From Cylindrodendrum hubeiense (taxonomy: Eukaryota > Ascomycota > Sordariomycetes > Hypocreales > Nectriaceae): a stretch of 29,715 nucleotides of DNA. Numbering within the stretch: position 1 is the stretch's first letter; the number at the start of each line of letters is the position of its first letter. The translations under genes and the position numbers were made by a program. Below are positions 1 to 9,202 of this stretch, piece after piece. Below the pieces are notes generated by a model. That model did not search any database, was not told the origin of the DNA, and was given only the letters and a program-made list of their open reading frames with translations. The DNA lies in NCBI GenBank assembly GCA_014621425.1, contig JAANBB010000470.1:1-29715 (forward strand). Direction: 5' to 3'.

Positions 1-267
1 CGGGCGAATGCCGAGTTCCGGACCGTGTGGTGCGAGAGGTTTGGGGAGCTGTGCGTGGGCGTCTGGGTCATCGGCGGCGGGAAGAAGGCCGTGGGGAAGG
101 GCAAGGCGAAGGGTCCGGCGGGGATTAAGAAGGGGGAGGAGATTTGTGTGAGTTACGGGAAGGGCTTTTGGGAAGAGAGAAAGGCAGAGATGGAGGGTGG
201 TGGTGATGGTGATGGTGATGGCGAGGGTGAGCAGGAGATTAAAGACGACAACGTTATTGATGGGTGA
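1..267 (+). CDS. SET-domain protein, C-terminal fragment (5' part outside window)
   Basis: The frame is open from base 1 and ends at TGA 265-267, so only the last 88 codons are present. The start reads RANAEFRTVW, followed by a GV-rich strand and then GIKKGEEICVSYGKGFW. This matches the end of a SET methyltransferase fold, where the GEEI..SYG..FW motif forms the final strand and the Tyr that lines the lysine channel. The catalytic core (NHSC-type motif) would lie upstream of the window. The fragment ends in a low-complexity Gly/Asp repeat and an acidic tail encoded by a GGTGATG microsatellite. A protein-lysine methyltransferase is likely, but the substrate (histone or other) cannot be told from this piece. 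Family assignment rests on a short motif only. Confidence 0.7.
   Translation, partial: RANAEFRTVWCERFGELCVGVWVIGGGKKAVGKGKAKGPAGIKKGEEICVSYGKGFWEERKAEMEGGGDGDGDGEGEQEIKDDNVIDG
187..235 (+). repeat. GGTGAT microsatellite within the SET-gene tail
   Basis: Repeated GGTGATGGTGATG units encode alternating Gly-Asp residues just before the stop codon. Such tracts are length-variable and usually fall outside the folded domain. Confidence 0.7.
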
Positions 268-799
268 TGTATTTTCTTTTTTACACGGGATAAGCGATAT
301 GGTCTTCGTGAGCGGGTTAGAACAAAAAAAGGACTATGATAGATCAGGCCAAACATCAGGATGAATCAACAAAATAGGCATGACTACCTACCTACCTACA
401 CAAAAGCCAACTTTTCCTCCGAAATGGGAGATATATCCGGTATCGGGGACTTTGGTATTCTCTTCGTACAGAAGGCGTTGGAGACAGCGAGGGCTGCCTA
501 CCTTGACTACTGGGTACCTATGAAAGGGACCGTCTTTCCAAACGCCAGTCTTGCTATTTAAGAAGCCGGAGACCACTTAGGAAGGCGCGATACCGAGAAG
601 AAACACACATGTTTCACTCCCACGTCTCTAACCCACACTCTCTTACTTACCTTCGTCACACACCCTACTTGTTGCTTCAACCAATCCTCTGATATCATTC
701 TGACCATCTCCATCCCCCCTAATTTGCCCGTCCAGGTGCCTCCTACAACCCTATCGCCACCAAGTCGTACCTTGACGCCAAAACTACTTCGCCAGCATC
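268..799. other. Intergenic: SET gene 3' end and promoter/leader of the next gene
   Basis: No credible coding region was found. The right half (about 600-780) is strongly pyrimidine-rich with many CT, CAC and CCC runs, typical of a fungal core promoter and 5' leader feeding the ATG at 800. A small CCTA repeat (ACCTACCTACCTACAC) lies at about 387-402. Confidence 0.6.
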
Positions 800-3205
800 A
801 TGGAGAAGCCACTCGATGACGGAGCGCGCTGCCTCCCGAAACTTTCGACTCTCTTCAGTCCCAGCCAATCCGAGATTGTGCTGTACCCCAAGGGTGGACA
901 CCGTCTGAACTCGAAACGGCTTGGAAAGGAAGCAACCCCATCCGATGCCGACAATCCGATCGAGTCAGAACGACGTCGGTTTGATGCCAGTCCCGTACCC
1001 AGTCACGTTCTAGGCTCCAGTCTCATCAGCTCTGGAAGCCCTGGCTCTCTGATCTAGCAAACGCATGAAGTCGGTGGTCTCCTCAAGTTACCTAGAATCC
1101 AGAGTGGAGGGGATAAAAATGCGTCAAGGAACCAATCAACCGTGAACAGCTCGCTTCCGGCCGAAACGAGCGATGCACCCATCACTCCGAGTGTTCTCCA
1201 AAGCATCCCAGATGAAGCCATTGTTGAGTTTACAAAGATTGTGAATGCCGTTCGCAGCGCGGGGCTGGATGAAACGAAGCACGAGCAAGATGATGCTATT
1301 CGACAAGAAACGCCGAACGAGGACTCTACCGCAGACAGTTCCCCTCAGGAAGAATGTTTGAATACCAGATCCCCAGACACGGATGAATTTCCATTCGACT
1401 TACCCCTGTTCGAAAGTGCCTCCTATTACGTCTTTAACCCACGCTCACTTGGTTCGGCTTACTACCTGCATCGAAGTAATGGAGACGAAGCCGACACGGC
1501 AATCGAGTTCCAGATCAGCAAAGTTCCTATCACCGTCGTCATTCAAGAGACCGGAGAACCTGTCTACATGGTTAGCAAGTCCAAGAACGATTACGTTTCT
1601 TCACGTAGGAACAGCCATGACACGCTCTGGCCACCCAAAGCCGAGGTAGGCCACCGGAGCCAGTTGGATGACGTGAATACTAGTTCAATTGAGGTTTCTC
1701 ACGAACTTCCTTATATTTCCGAGAGGGGAGGCTGTAGCTTCGGTATGGAGGAACAGTTTCCCCTTGCTGGACTTAACATGAAAGGGAATGGACTCAAGAT
1801 CCTACCCAGCATCATGGCGAAAGTTCACCAGCGACTTCAGCCCCGACGACATCTGAGAGACCACGTCCACGTCATTGATGACCATGGAAAACATGTGTCC
1901 GGGACTAGTGACATGTTTCTTGTCAACAAAGGAGATATCCGGAATGTTGTGGGTATTGTTATCGAGGAAATGCATAAGTCCGGAAACTCGATTTGGGAAG
2001 GATACGATATCGATGACAATCCCAGAAATCACACCATGCTCAAGCTAGATGGAGTTGCCAACATCATCATCCCTCCACCGGTAACGGCAGCCGATCCAGC
2101 AACCACCTTTAGCTTGCCTCAAACCTCATACGCAAGCCTGAGTGCGAGAGATTTGCAGGTTCATACGAAGATCCGCGGTATGGAGTCTGAGACTACGGCA
2201 ACGATTGTTTCAAGAAGGAGTATCGCTGAAATCACCTGGTCACAAAATCATCCTCATGTGCGCCACCCTGGGATGTACCACGCCTTTAATCATTCCCGAG
2301 CAGTCTCGGAATGTAGTTCGCCAAGGCACCGAACTTCAACGGTATATTTTTCCGACCGCCGCCAAAGTCAACCTGTTTGTACCAGTGGTTTCATGTTGAA
2401 CCATTACACCCCTTCAGAAAATGAATGTGATCTTCTGTCGGATATTACTAGCAGACACGGCTCTCACCAAAACAAGAGGACAAGCAGTGCTACTGCCATA
2501 ACATCATTCCCACGACTTTTGTCTCGTCATTGTACCAACGACTGGGTTACACCGCTTGGTGGGGTGGATGATACCCCGCAGTCTATATCTAATACCTTGT
2601 ATGGCCACGGTGTCGACGCTCGATGTGGTAGCGTGGCGGGTCTCCCATCGTGTCTTACCGAGGAGCCCCTGGAGATTCGCCACTGTGACAACGACATATT
2701 CGTCAAAAATCCATTCTGCACCAACCCGGGCCATTCGGATACGGTATTCGTAGCAGAGGTACCACAAGTGCTAGTTGGCCAGACGAGGTTTGGTGCTTCC
2801 ATCGGGTCGGCGTCTCACCGACGTCGTAGCTCCCCACCGGCCGCCACGCAAAGCCCAACAGCAGACCCCAACGCCAGCTTGTTGCCGAGCTTAATGGACA
2901 AAATTCGCCAAGGAAGCCACAAGATCTTTCATCGCCACCACTCTCAAAAAGGATCAGAGGAAGCAGCAACGCTTCCAGACTCGGAGGAAAACGGACCAGC
3001 CGATAGACCACGACCAAGGGACAGTTTGGTAAGACAATTAACACTGGAGCCACCAAAACCAGACAGAGCAGGTATATATGAGGCCATGACCGGGACCAGA
3101 GTCGTCCTCAGTCGCTGCAGAAGGGGAACATGCTCGGAGGACAATCGGCCGCATACATGTGAGAATGACCTGTTTACACCGCCTCGTGCAGCATCTCCAG
3201 CTTGA
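800..3205 (+). CDS. Unrecognised large low-complexity fungal protein, frame interrupted by one TAG
   Basis: From ATG 800 (context GCATCATGG) to TGA 3203-3205 a single frame runs for 802 codons, broken only by TAG at codon 86 (1055-1057). The residues before the stop (ending SSGSPGSLI) and after it (QTHEVGGLLKLPRIQSGG) look equally coding. Three readings are possible: a small intron spanning the TAG, such as GT 995 to AG 1057 (63 nt, in frame, but with a poor GTACCC donor and no good branch site); a real nonsense mutation; or a sequencing error. If translation starts after the stop, no ATG lies near 1142; the next in-frame Met codons are further in. The protein is Ser/Thr/His-rich and probably largely disordered, with a more ordered stretch around FPFDLPLFESASYYVFNPRS. 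Near the C-terminus are a basic HRRRSS patch, a KIFHRHH segment and EAMTGTRVVLSRCRRG. I recognise no domain and give no function. Confidence 0.55.
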
Positions 3206-3657
3206 AGCATGGGTGCAGTGATAGGTGTTTGTGACTACTGAGAGCTGGAATAGAATGCATTCATGTCCCTAAATAATACACTTGCTGGCCTTCCATGTTT
3301 CCAGTCTTGGGTGACAGACAGACAGGACGATACAAAGCTCTTGGCCACCATGTAACTCGGCATGCTGACTAGTCCGGATGAACACCATTGATTCTTGCCA
3401 GCTTCCGGTATCTTCATAGTCCCAGCTACTTACTCTATGCATACAGCTTAGACTTGGTCACCGTTCCCAGAGACAAGCAGTTACGGCAAAGGCCGGGCGG
3501 GAGCTCAAGTCCCACTTACACCGAAGCTCTCCCATGTTCATCAACGCCCTGTGTTAACCTCACCGCAGCTCAATCATAAGCATGTGAGACACAATGGCAC
3601 ATGCGCAAAAAATAGAAGCAGTACCAACCGAGTTTTGGTTGATACCAGCAAAAGAAT
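3206..3657. other. Intergenic: 3' flank of the large protein gene and downstream side of tRNA copy 1
   Basis: No gene is visible. The right end is the 3' side of the minus-strand tRNA. Reading out of the tRNA on the minus strand, an oligo-T run (TTCTTTTGC) follows the discriminator base and can serve as the RNA polymerase III terminator. Confidence 0.5.
3648..3657 (-). terminator. Pol III terminator of tRNA copy 1
   Basis: On the minus strand the tRNA is followed directly by ATTCTTTTGC. The T4 run is a minimal RNA polymerase III stop. The same flank follows the second copy, so about 10 bp beyond the gene are also conserved. Confidence 0.6.
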
Positions 3658-3747
3658 TGGACGAGCGGGGAATTGAACCCCGGACCTTCCGCAAGTTACT
3701 TGATAGATCAATGCGAAGCGGACGCCATACCCCTAGACCACACGCCC
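3658..3747 (-). tRNA. tRNA-Ala(CGC), intron-containing, copy 1
   Basis: The minus strand folds as a cloverleaf. The acceptor is GGGCGTG pairing with CTCGTCC plus discriminator A. The D-arm is GTCT...TGGC, the anticodon stem TCCGC/GCGGA, the variable loop AGGTC, and the T-arm CGGGG-TTCAATT-CCCCG. The anticodon loop begins TTCGCA, giving anticodon CGC. An 18-nt intron (TTGATCTATCAAGTAACT) sits after position 37, the usual eukaryotic site, leaving a 72-nt mature tRNA. G3:U70 and A73 are the classic alanine identity elements and support the isotype. One U6:U67 mismatch interrupts the acceptor stem. CCA is not encoded. A CACGTG lies about 10 bp upstream (3758-3763). Confidence 0.88.
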
Positions 3748-3913
3748 TGGTATTTGTCACGTGTTCAAGCTGGAGTAAATCGACTCAAGATGGATCAGCT
3801 GCAATGTGGACGGGGGAAAAAACCGCAGGGTGGGAACAGGCAGGGGTTGGGTTGACGAGGTGGAGAGTGAGTGGGTACAGATGTAGACGGCAAAGGTGAA
3901 CAGTAAACGGGAT

Positions 3914-3968
3914 AAAAACTGTACGTTCCATACTCTTACGCTCTGGCCAATTGAGCGACACGCCAGAG
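3914..3968 (-). other. tRNA 5'-half-like segment (A-box, hairpin, T5)
   Basis: On the minus strand GTCGCTCAATTGGCCAGAGCG resembles a tRNA D-arm/A-box (GCTCAATTGG..AGAGCG). It is followed about 45 nt later by TTTTT. No anticodon arm or B-box (GGTTCRA) follows, so this is not a functional tRNA. The same bases form a 7-bp inverted repeat, CTCTGGC (3941-3947) with GCCAGAG (3962-3968). It is either a truncated tRNA relic or coincidence. Confidence 0.3.
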
Positions 3969-4848
3969 TCGGATGAGCACTTCCGGTGTTAGCGTCCTAT
4001 CAAATGCCGTGTCAAGCACGTAGTGGGATTTCTCAGTCGGTTTCCGACTCAACTGCTCTGCTACTGTATCTTTAACTGGAAGCTTCCTGAAGGGCGGGCT
4101 GCGTGATGCGACAGAATCTGTAACCAATTTTCAGTATCTCTATACAATAGAACAATACTCGTATATCCAATTTCAAGGATCTGGGTATATCTTTTCCGAC
4201 TTATACCTTCCATCTTGGGTATCATCATCCTCGGTAAGAGGTTAAAGTTGCTTGGAGCGATTCCTCTGGCCTACCGGGCTCAGGTTCACTAATGGGTCTT
4301 CATGTTGCCCTAGATGGTACGAGATATCTGGGTCTCGCTTCTTGTCTAGGTCGGAATAAATAATACTTTGGAGATCCTAACGGCGTGCCCAAGAGGTCGA
4401 TCACATATGCCAGTTCAGGTAGGGACTCCACCCAATCTATACGAACGATCAAGGGAGGATTTTATGTGCGTGTTTCATCATCCTTAAGCTGTTCGCTAAT
4501 CACTGATTTCGATTCTGGACTTTAAAACTAGTATCTTTATCAACCAACCCACAGTCCCACTGAAGAACTGGAGATGCCCCAGATTAAGAACCACAATAAG
4601 ATTGACCTCGGTTACTTTTAATGACCCGCCATTTCCTTCTGATGTGAAGGATATCCCGTGTTCAATGGGTTTTCTTAGTGGGAAGACAGGCAGCTCCTTT
4701 CACATGTCACTCACCTCGCTGTTTGGGCCATCGACCTGTCATCTCTTGGCATCTACGCTAACAATTTTCACATTTTAGGCATCGGATTTCATCAAAATTG
4801 ACTTGCTAATGATGACTATTCAAATCCTACCAACCACTCCATCAAATC

Positions 4849-4957
4849 TTGAGAGTGATGATCCTTAGGCGCAAAACCTGCATCTAGAGGGGACTGTTGT
4901 CAAATTTGGCTCAATCCTAGTAAGCCAATCTCTGTTTCTCTGAGCATAAACTCTCAA
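4849..4957 (+). ncRNA. Weak candidate box C/D snoRNA
   Basis: GTGATGA (4855-4861) is a perfect box C, and CTGA (4940-4943) lies 78 nt downstream as a possible box D. TTGAGA before box C can pair with TCTCAA at 4952-4957, but the pairing segment starts 8 nt after box D, which is off the usual geometry. I could not recognise an rRNA target in the bases before CTGA. These short motifs can arise by chance. Confidence 0.15.
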
Positions 4958-5374
4958 CCTATTAATAAATCTAACGGGTTTCTAGACGCACGATGCTGTA
5001 TTCCAAAGTTCGGTATCATCTACGCTAAGTCGTTTGATGGCGAATTATAGTATCGAATACACTTACAGGAACATCCCACGGTTTCAGGCTGCACTATTTC
5101 TTTTCACAATCGTGAATATCGGTGTCATTCATCAACTCGTCTAAAGATCTATGGAAATCGCCAGGATGAGAATATGAATTCTTATGTGAAACTGGCGTGG
5201 AGATGCGCTCTGCACATCAACGAGTTAAGTTGATGGGGGATCCAAGAAGGGTGTGCCAAATCCATCCCCCAAGCACCATCTGCGTGCGCTATTATGTAGA
5301 GATGGCAAACGGCGTATAAAAGAAGAGAGAAGTGACAAAAATATTTGACCAGTTGGTGAAACTGGCAAAAGAAT

Positions 5375-5464
5375 TGGACGAGCGGGGAATTGAACCCCGG
5401 ACCTTCCGCAAGTTACTTGTTAGATCAATGCGAAGCGGACGCCATACCCCTAGACCACACGCCC
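5375..5464 (-). tRNA. tRNA-Ala(CGC), intron-containing, copy 2
   Basis: This is the same 90-nt gene as 3658-3747: every mature base is identical, including G3:U70, A73, the CGC anticodon and the U6:U67 mismatch. The only difference is one base inside the 18-nt intron (TTGATCTAACAAGTAACT). The 3' flank GAATTCTTTTGC on the minus strand is also shared, while the 5' flank is not. The near-identity of a fast-evolving intron points to recent duplication or ongoing gene conversion. Confidence 0.88.
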
Positions 5465-5927
5465 TTGGATGAAAGATCTGCTCCGTAGTGGCACTTATAC
5501 GGGGCTTCTGAAATGAGGTGGGGAATATTGGTGGGTCGGGGAATTGGTGTTTGTCCTAAATTTTTGTTCAAGAATGCCTACTAGGAACTATGAGAATCAT
5601 TAATAAGAGACTGCGTCGCTGGCTTAGTAAAAGATCCATAATATAACACGGATTACGAAAATGCATAAATCACAGTACACCGGACTCTGACCTCAAAGGG
5701 CATGAATGAACGTGAATACGAAATTGGAAACCTACAAGTATATCCATGTCATGTCCTCCTATAGGGTATGGCACTGGCCGGAACGTCGTTTAGGTCACCA
5801 CTCCAAACAATGAGAGACGAGAAGATAGATTCACAAAGCAAGACCAGATTAAATTGACCAATATGTGACGTCATGCATTCTTGCTTTTACTACTACTGTA
5901 TATCCTCCATGTCCGACTCCAACTTCA
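5465..5927. other. Intergenic: upstream of tRNA copy 2 and 3' flank of the Nop8-like gene
   Basis: No gene is seen. The sequence is AT-rich, particularly 5560-5660, and serves as the upstream side of the second tRNA and the 3' UTR/termination side of the minus-strand gene ending at 5928. Confidence 0.5.
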
Positions 5928-7568
5928 TCATACCGCCTTGGAAGCCCGCGCCTTGTTATCTCGGTGGCGCTTCTCCTTGGCCGCCGTCTTCCGCCTACCC
6001 ATCCATGACTGGTTTAGGTTACGTCGGTTATCCCAGAACCATGACTGGAACTCGGTTGAGCCTGGCTGTCCCGCCGCGGCCGCACCGTCATCACCCTGCT
6101 GCTGCTCCTCATCCATGATATCATCCATAGCATCGTCTTCTCCCTCTTCCTCATCTTCATCACCGGCCCAGAAGTTGCGCATCCGCGATGGGTGCGCTGT
6201 GTCGGGCGTCGGGGCCGCACTACGGGTGGAGCGCCACTCGAGATCCTGGCGGCTGAAGGGCGTCATGGGAACGGCTAGGCTGGGTTGGTCAGCGCCGTCC
6301 TCTGCATCGGCGTCTGCCTCGAAGAAGCTGAAAGGCTGAGCTTCCTCTGCAGGAGTCTCAGTGTCAGGTTTGGGCTTGTACAGAGCCTCGAGAGGGTGTA
6401 CTTTGGTGGCGGAGGGTGTAATGGGAGGGGGTATCTTGATGGTGAGGCTTCGAGAAGAGCTCGAGGACATGGGTCGCGTGTTGTCGGCTTTGATTGCTGA
6501 GAGGGGGGTTGCGTGCTCGTGTTGTGCGGGCAGGTCATCGTCAGAAACCGATTCTTCTCTCGTCACTTCTGCCTCCACCTCCTCTTCTGAATCATCATCT
6601 GATTCTTCGTCAGAAGAGCCACTACTGCTGGTGCCACTGCTGCTGGTGGAATCATCGTCAACCTCCTCGACCACTTTCTTAACGACGGACTTCGACTTCT
6701 TGGGTTTTTGGGCGGCGGGCTTAGCAACTGGCTTGGCCTTGACGGTTTCTACCACGTTGCCATCCTCGTCAACCCATCCCTTGCCCTCAACGAACTCGGT
6801 TGCTGCTGCTGACTGCGACTCTGGCGCCGAGTCCTTCAGGAAGCTCGGGAATCTGGTCGTCTTTTCAAACTCGTGCACCATGACCTCGCGAACATTGCTT
6901 CGCTTCTTTCGTTTCTTCGGGAGGTTGTCACCGGTGGCGTTGGCAACGGCGGTGGGAGGGAGAGTGGTCTTGAGCAGACACTCATCCTGGTCGGTGTACT
7001 TGGACTTTAGGCGCTTCTTCTTCTCGGTCTTCTTGCCGTCCTTTTCCTCGTCCTTATCCTTTCTGCTCTTCTTCCTCCGTTGGTCGGCAGGCTCGGTCCA
7101 GCCTCGCTTGACTTTACGGTCGATGGCTACGCCTTGGATCAAATCCGGATCACGCTTTCGCTTCTTCGATTCCGCTGCATCCGCAAACTTCTTGGATTTC
7201 CTCTTCCGCTTCCTTTCCTCCTCCTCCTCGTACGCCTTGTCTGCCTCGCTGGTCGGCTCGAATCGTTTCTCTGGCCGTGCCTTCTCGACGCGGAGCTTGG
7301 ATCCCTTCAAAATAGAGCCGTGAAGCTTCTTCTTCAGTTTGTCGGCGTCCATGGCGGGCAGCTCAACGTAGCCGTAGCGCCTGTCGGGGAAGGTCTCGAT
7401 GGAATGGTACGAGATGTTGCGGGCTTTGGGGGCGACAGCGGCAGGCAGAGCGACTCTGAGCAGCTCGGGGTCGAGAGGGCTGATGTGCAGCCGGATGTAG
7501 TCGTTGGCTTCGTCGGAAGAGACCTTGGGCTCGACAGAGGACGGCAGCGATACGGATTCAGCAGGCAT
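5928..7568 (-). CDS. Nop8/NOL8-like nucleolar RRM protein
   Basis: A single exon of 546 aa. ATG 7568 was chosen because the RRM begins soon after it; the frame stays open further upstream but that part looks like leader sequence. Residues about 25-100 form a divergent RNA-recognition motif: a first strand IRLHISPL, an RNP1-like RRYGYVELP, then GSILKGSKLRVEKARPEK. The KG..LR.EKA ending is typical of the Nop8/NOL8 family. Next come long Lys/Arg runs suited to nucleolar targeting, an acidic Ser/Asp/Glu segment, and a C-terminal FFEAD...FWAGDEDEEEG acidic patch. The protein ends in FWDNRRNLNQSW and a basic RR.TAAKEKRHRD tail, like NOL8 C-termini. Yeast Nop8 acts in 60S pre-ribosome assembly, and a similar role is inferred. 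Automated annotation may call it an SRP40-like suppressor because of its Ser/acidic composition. Confidence 0.72.
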   Translation of the reverse strand: MPAESVSLPSSVEPKVSSDEANDYIRLHISPLDPELLRVALPAAVAPKARNISYHSIETFPDRRYGYVELPAMDADKLKKKLHGSILKGSKLRVEKARPEKRFEPTSEADKAYEEEEERKRKRKSKKFADAAESKKRKRDPDLIQGVAIDRKVKRGWTEPADQRRKKSRKDKDEEKDGKKTEKKKRLKSKYTDQDECLLKTTLPPTAVANATGDNLPKKRKKRSNVREVMVHEFEKTTRFPSFLKDSAPESQSAAATEFVEGKGWVDEDGNVVETVKAKPVAKPAAQKPKKSKSVVKKVVEEVDDDSTSSSGTSSSGSSDEESDDDSEEEVEAEVTREESVSDDDLPAQHEHATPLSAIKADNTRPMSSSSSRSLTIKIPPPITPSATKVHPLEALYKPKPDTETPAEEAQPFSFFEADADAEDGADQPSLAVPMTPFSRQDLEWRSTRSAAPTPDTAHPSRMRNFWAGDEDEEEGEDDAMDDIMDEEQQQGDDGAAAAGQPGSTEFQSWFWDNRRNLNQSWMGRRKTAAKEKRHRDNKARASKAV

Positions 7569-8578
7569 CTCGGAGTATGCACTGTTGATAGGTAGATTTG
7601 CGAAGCAATCCGCGCCGTCAAAGAGCTGAGCTTCGCTTCGAGAAATTGCGAATATCGATGGCTTTGCGTCCCCTGCAATCGACTTTCTCAAGAAAAAAAG
7701 TACAGTAGCTCCGACTGGGCCGAGCGCTGATTGGACGGGAGGAGCTACGTTGTTCCGGCCGCCTAGAATCGGGTCTCTGGAACTCTGGAAGGAAGGGTAC
7801 ACCTGGTACACCAGCCGCTGTTGTTTGATGTTGTTGTCTTGACCAAAAAATGACACTTTTCTGCTGGATGGATGAGGGGAAACCTTTACCCTCTGGAAGC
7901 ATTGACAGCATTGGCCTTTGATAGGATCTGGCAAGGGCCGTGTGTCATCCTCGTAGCCGACGTCTCGTGTGCGCCAGGGTTCAGCGTTCTTTGTGTTAGA
8001 GCCATTGCCTAATCGGGAAACCAGACTCCCGACGTGTAGTTCTCTTACACAATGCGTATGAGCTTTTCCCCGAATAATGACTAGGGCCTATAGGCACAGG
8101 AGACACAAATAGTTCTTGGTGTTGTTATTGGAGAATCCGTCCTCGGCTACTCCCGAGGCGGCTAGGATGGGAATTGCTACACACTGAAACCCGTCAGATT
8201 TACGGTTGGGACGACATCCGCCGCAGCACGACTCCTCTAGCTGCTTGCGCGACGACATTTGTCAGATGTCACCGGGCCAAGGAACTGATCTGGCTGACTT
8301 TAATTTCTTGGATCTACGGATATGGAATAGCTCCCGTTGCGCTGAGGCTGTCATGAGGCAGAGGAGTTGTTTGGACGATCTCACGCCGCGTGAGACCGAC
8401 ATAAGAGGCGGTTATGCCCGTTCCTCAAGCACGCAAAAGCATCGGAGTAGCGCATTAGTTTATAATAACTCATTACAATCATCTTTTTATCCTTCTGGAA
8501 AGGAATTTTTCTTTGGTCTTTCAATTCAAGACGTTCGTTCTACTTCTTACCTCGTTACACCATTTAACCTCGTTCAAA
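7569..8578. other. Divergent promoter region between the Nop8-like gene and the secreted-protein gene
   Basis: About 1 kb between two outward-facing start codons. The left part is the 5' leader of the minus-strand gene. The right part has TTATAATAACT (8460-8470) and then a CT-rich leader ending in GTTCAAAATG at the secreted-protein start. An odd palindrome lies at 8379-8395. The small open frames here have no recognisable features. Confidence 0.5.
8379..8395. promoter_or_regulatory. 17-bp palindrome upstream of the secreted-protein gene
   Basis: TCTCACGCCGCGTGAGA has perfect 8-bp arms around a single central C and sits about 185 bp before the ATG at 8579. It is symmetrical enough to be a site for a dimeric regulator, but no named factor is assigned. 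Confidence 0.35.
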
Positions 8579-9202
8579 ATGAAGACCACACTTCTTTTCG
8601 CTCTCGTTGGCAGCGCATATGCAGGTTTGTCGTACTGCCCAACAGCCTACGGCGATGAAGAAGAAACAGACTAACCACGAGTAGCACCACAATTGCTTGG
8701 ACGACAGAACGCTTGCTTCGTCGTCGGCTCCGAGGTCCTTCCACAGGAAGTTGCCGACTCTGCCGCCTCCCTCGCCAACACCGTCACCTGCGATACCTCG
8801 CAGACGACCATCGACGGCGTCCCAGACGTCAGCTCCGGCGGTGTCACTTTTTCTTCCATCAACTTTGCCGAGTCCGGCCAGACACCGCTAGCCTTCGCCC
8901 TCGACCAGTTTGCCACCACTTCGCCGTTGGCTGACAACGACCTCCAACAGTTCCAGGACGAACTCAACACATATCTTGCCACTGAAGCTGGAATCCGCTC
9001 CGTCGCTGGAAGTCTTGCCATCAAGGTCCCCAAGTTCTTCCTCCAGTTCCAAATAACTCGCATCCAGCAGGCCCAAGGTGCCGTGTCTGACGTGCCCGGC
9101 CAGACCGTCGAGCACCAATTGGAGAAAGTGGTCAAGAATTCGGCTGGAGAGGACCAGGCTTTGATTGACCAGGTTAACAGTCTGGCTGTCACTCTTGAAT
9201 AG
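8579..9202 (+). CDS. Small secreted protein, two exons
   Basis: Exons are 8579-8624 and 8685-9202, giving 187 aa. The 60-nt intron has donor GTTTGT, a GACTAAC branch and acceptor TAG, in phase 1. The N-terminus MKTTLLFALVGSAYA is a clear Sec signal peptide with predicted cleavage after AYA, followed by APQLLGRQ. The mature protein has two cysteines close to its N-terminus (NACF and VTCD). It then shows a low-charge region with VPDVSSGG and TPLAFALDQFA, the well-ordered YLATEAGIRSVAGSLAIKVP, and a helical C-terminus. There is no GPI signal and no membrane segment. It resembles small conserved secreted proteins of Sordariomycetes, whose function is unknown; a cell-wall or effector-like role is possible but not shown. 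The leader CAAAATG is a good fungal start context. Confidence 0.85.

Larger units (their letters stand above)
3748..5374. other. Gene-free, AT-richer spacer between two tRNA copies
   Basis: About 1.6 kb with no long reading frame on either strand and visibly more A/T than the flanking genes, with scattered TAT/ATA runs. No transposon protein remnant or terminal repeat is recognised. It could be a decayed or RIP-mutated element, or simple regulatory sequence. It contains a tRNA-like hairpin (3914-3968) and a weak box C/D-like segment (4849-4957), described separately. Confidence 0.5.

Noticed and set aside
3658..3747. Reading the tRNA as tRNA-Pro because GGGCGTGTGGTCTAG resembles its 5' end
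   Set aside because: The anticodon loop TTCGCA gives CGC, not NGG, and G3:U70 with A73 supports alanine.
6361..7323. 320-aa plus-strand frame inside the Nop8-like gene
   Set aside because: Its Ser/Phe/Leu runs are the complement of the Lys- and Glu-rich codons of the minus-strand gene; no motif of its own.
7569..7934. Upstream in-frame extension of the Nop8-like frame to 668 aa
   Set aside because: The extra residues show no family similarity, and the RRM begins soon after ATG 7568, so the extension is more likely leader sequence.
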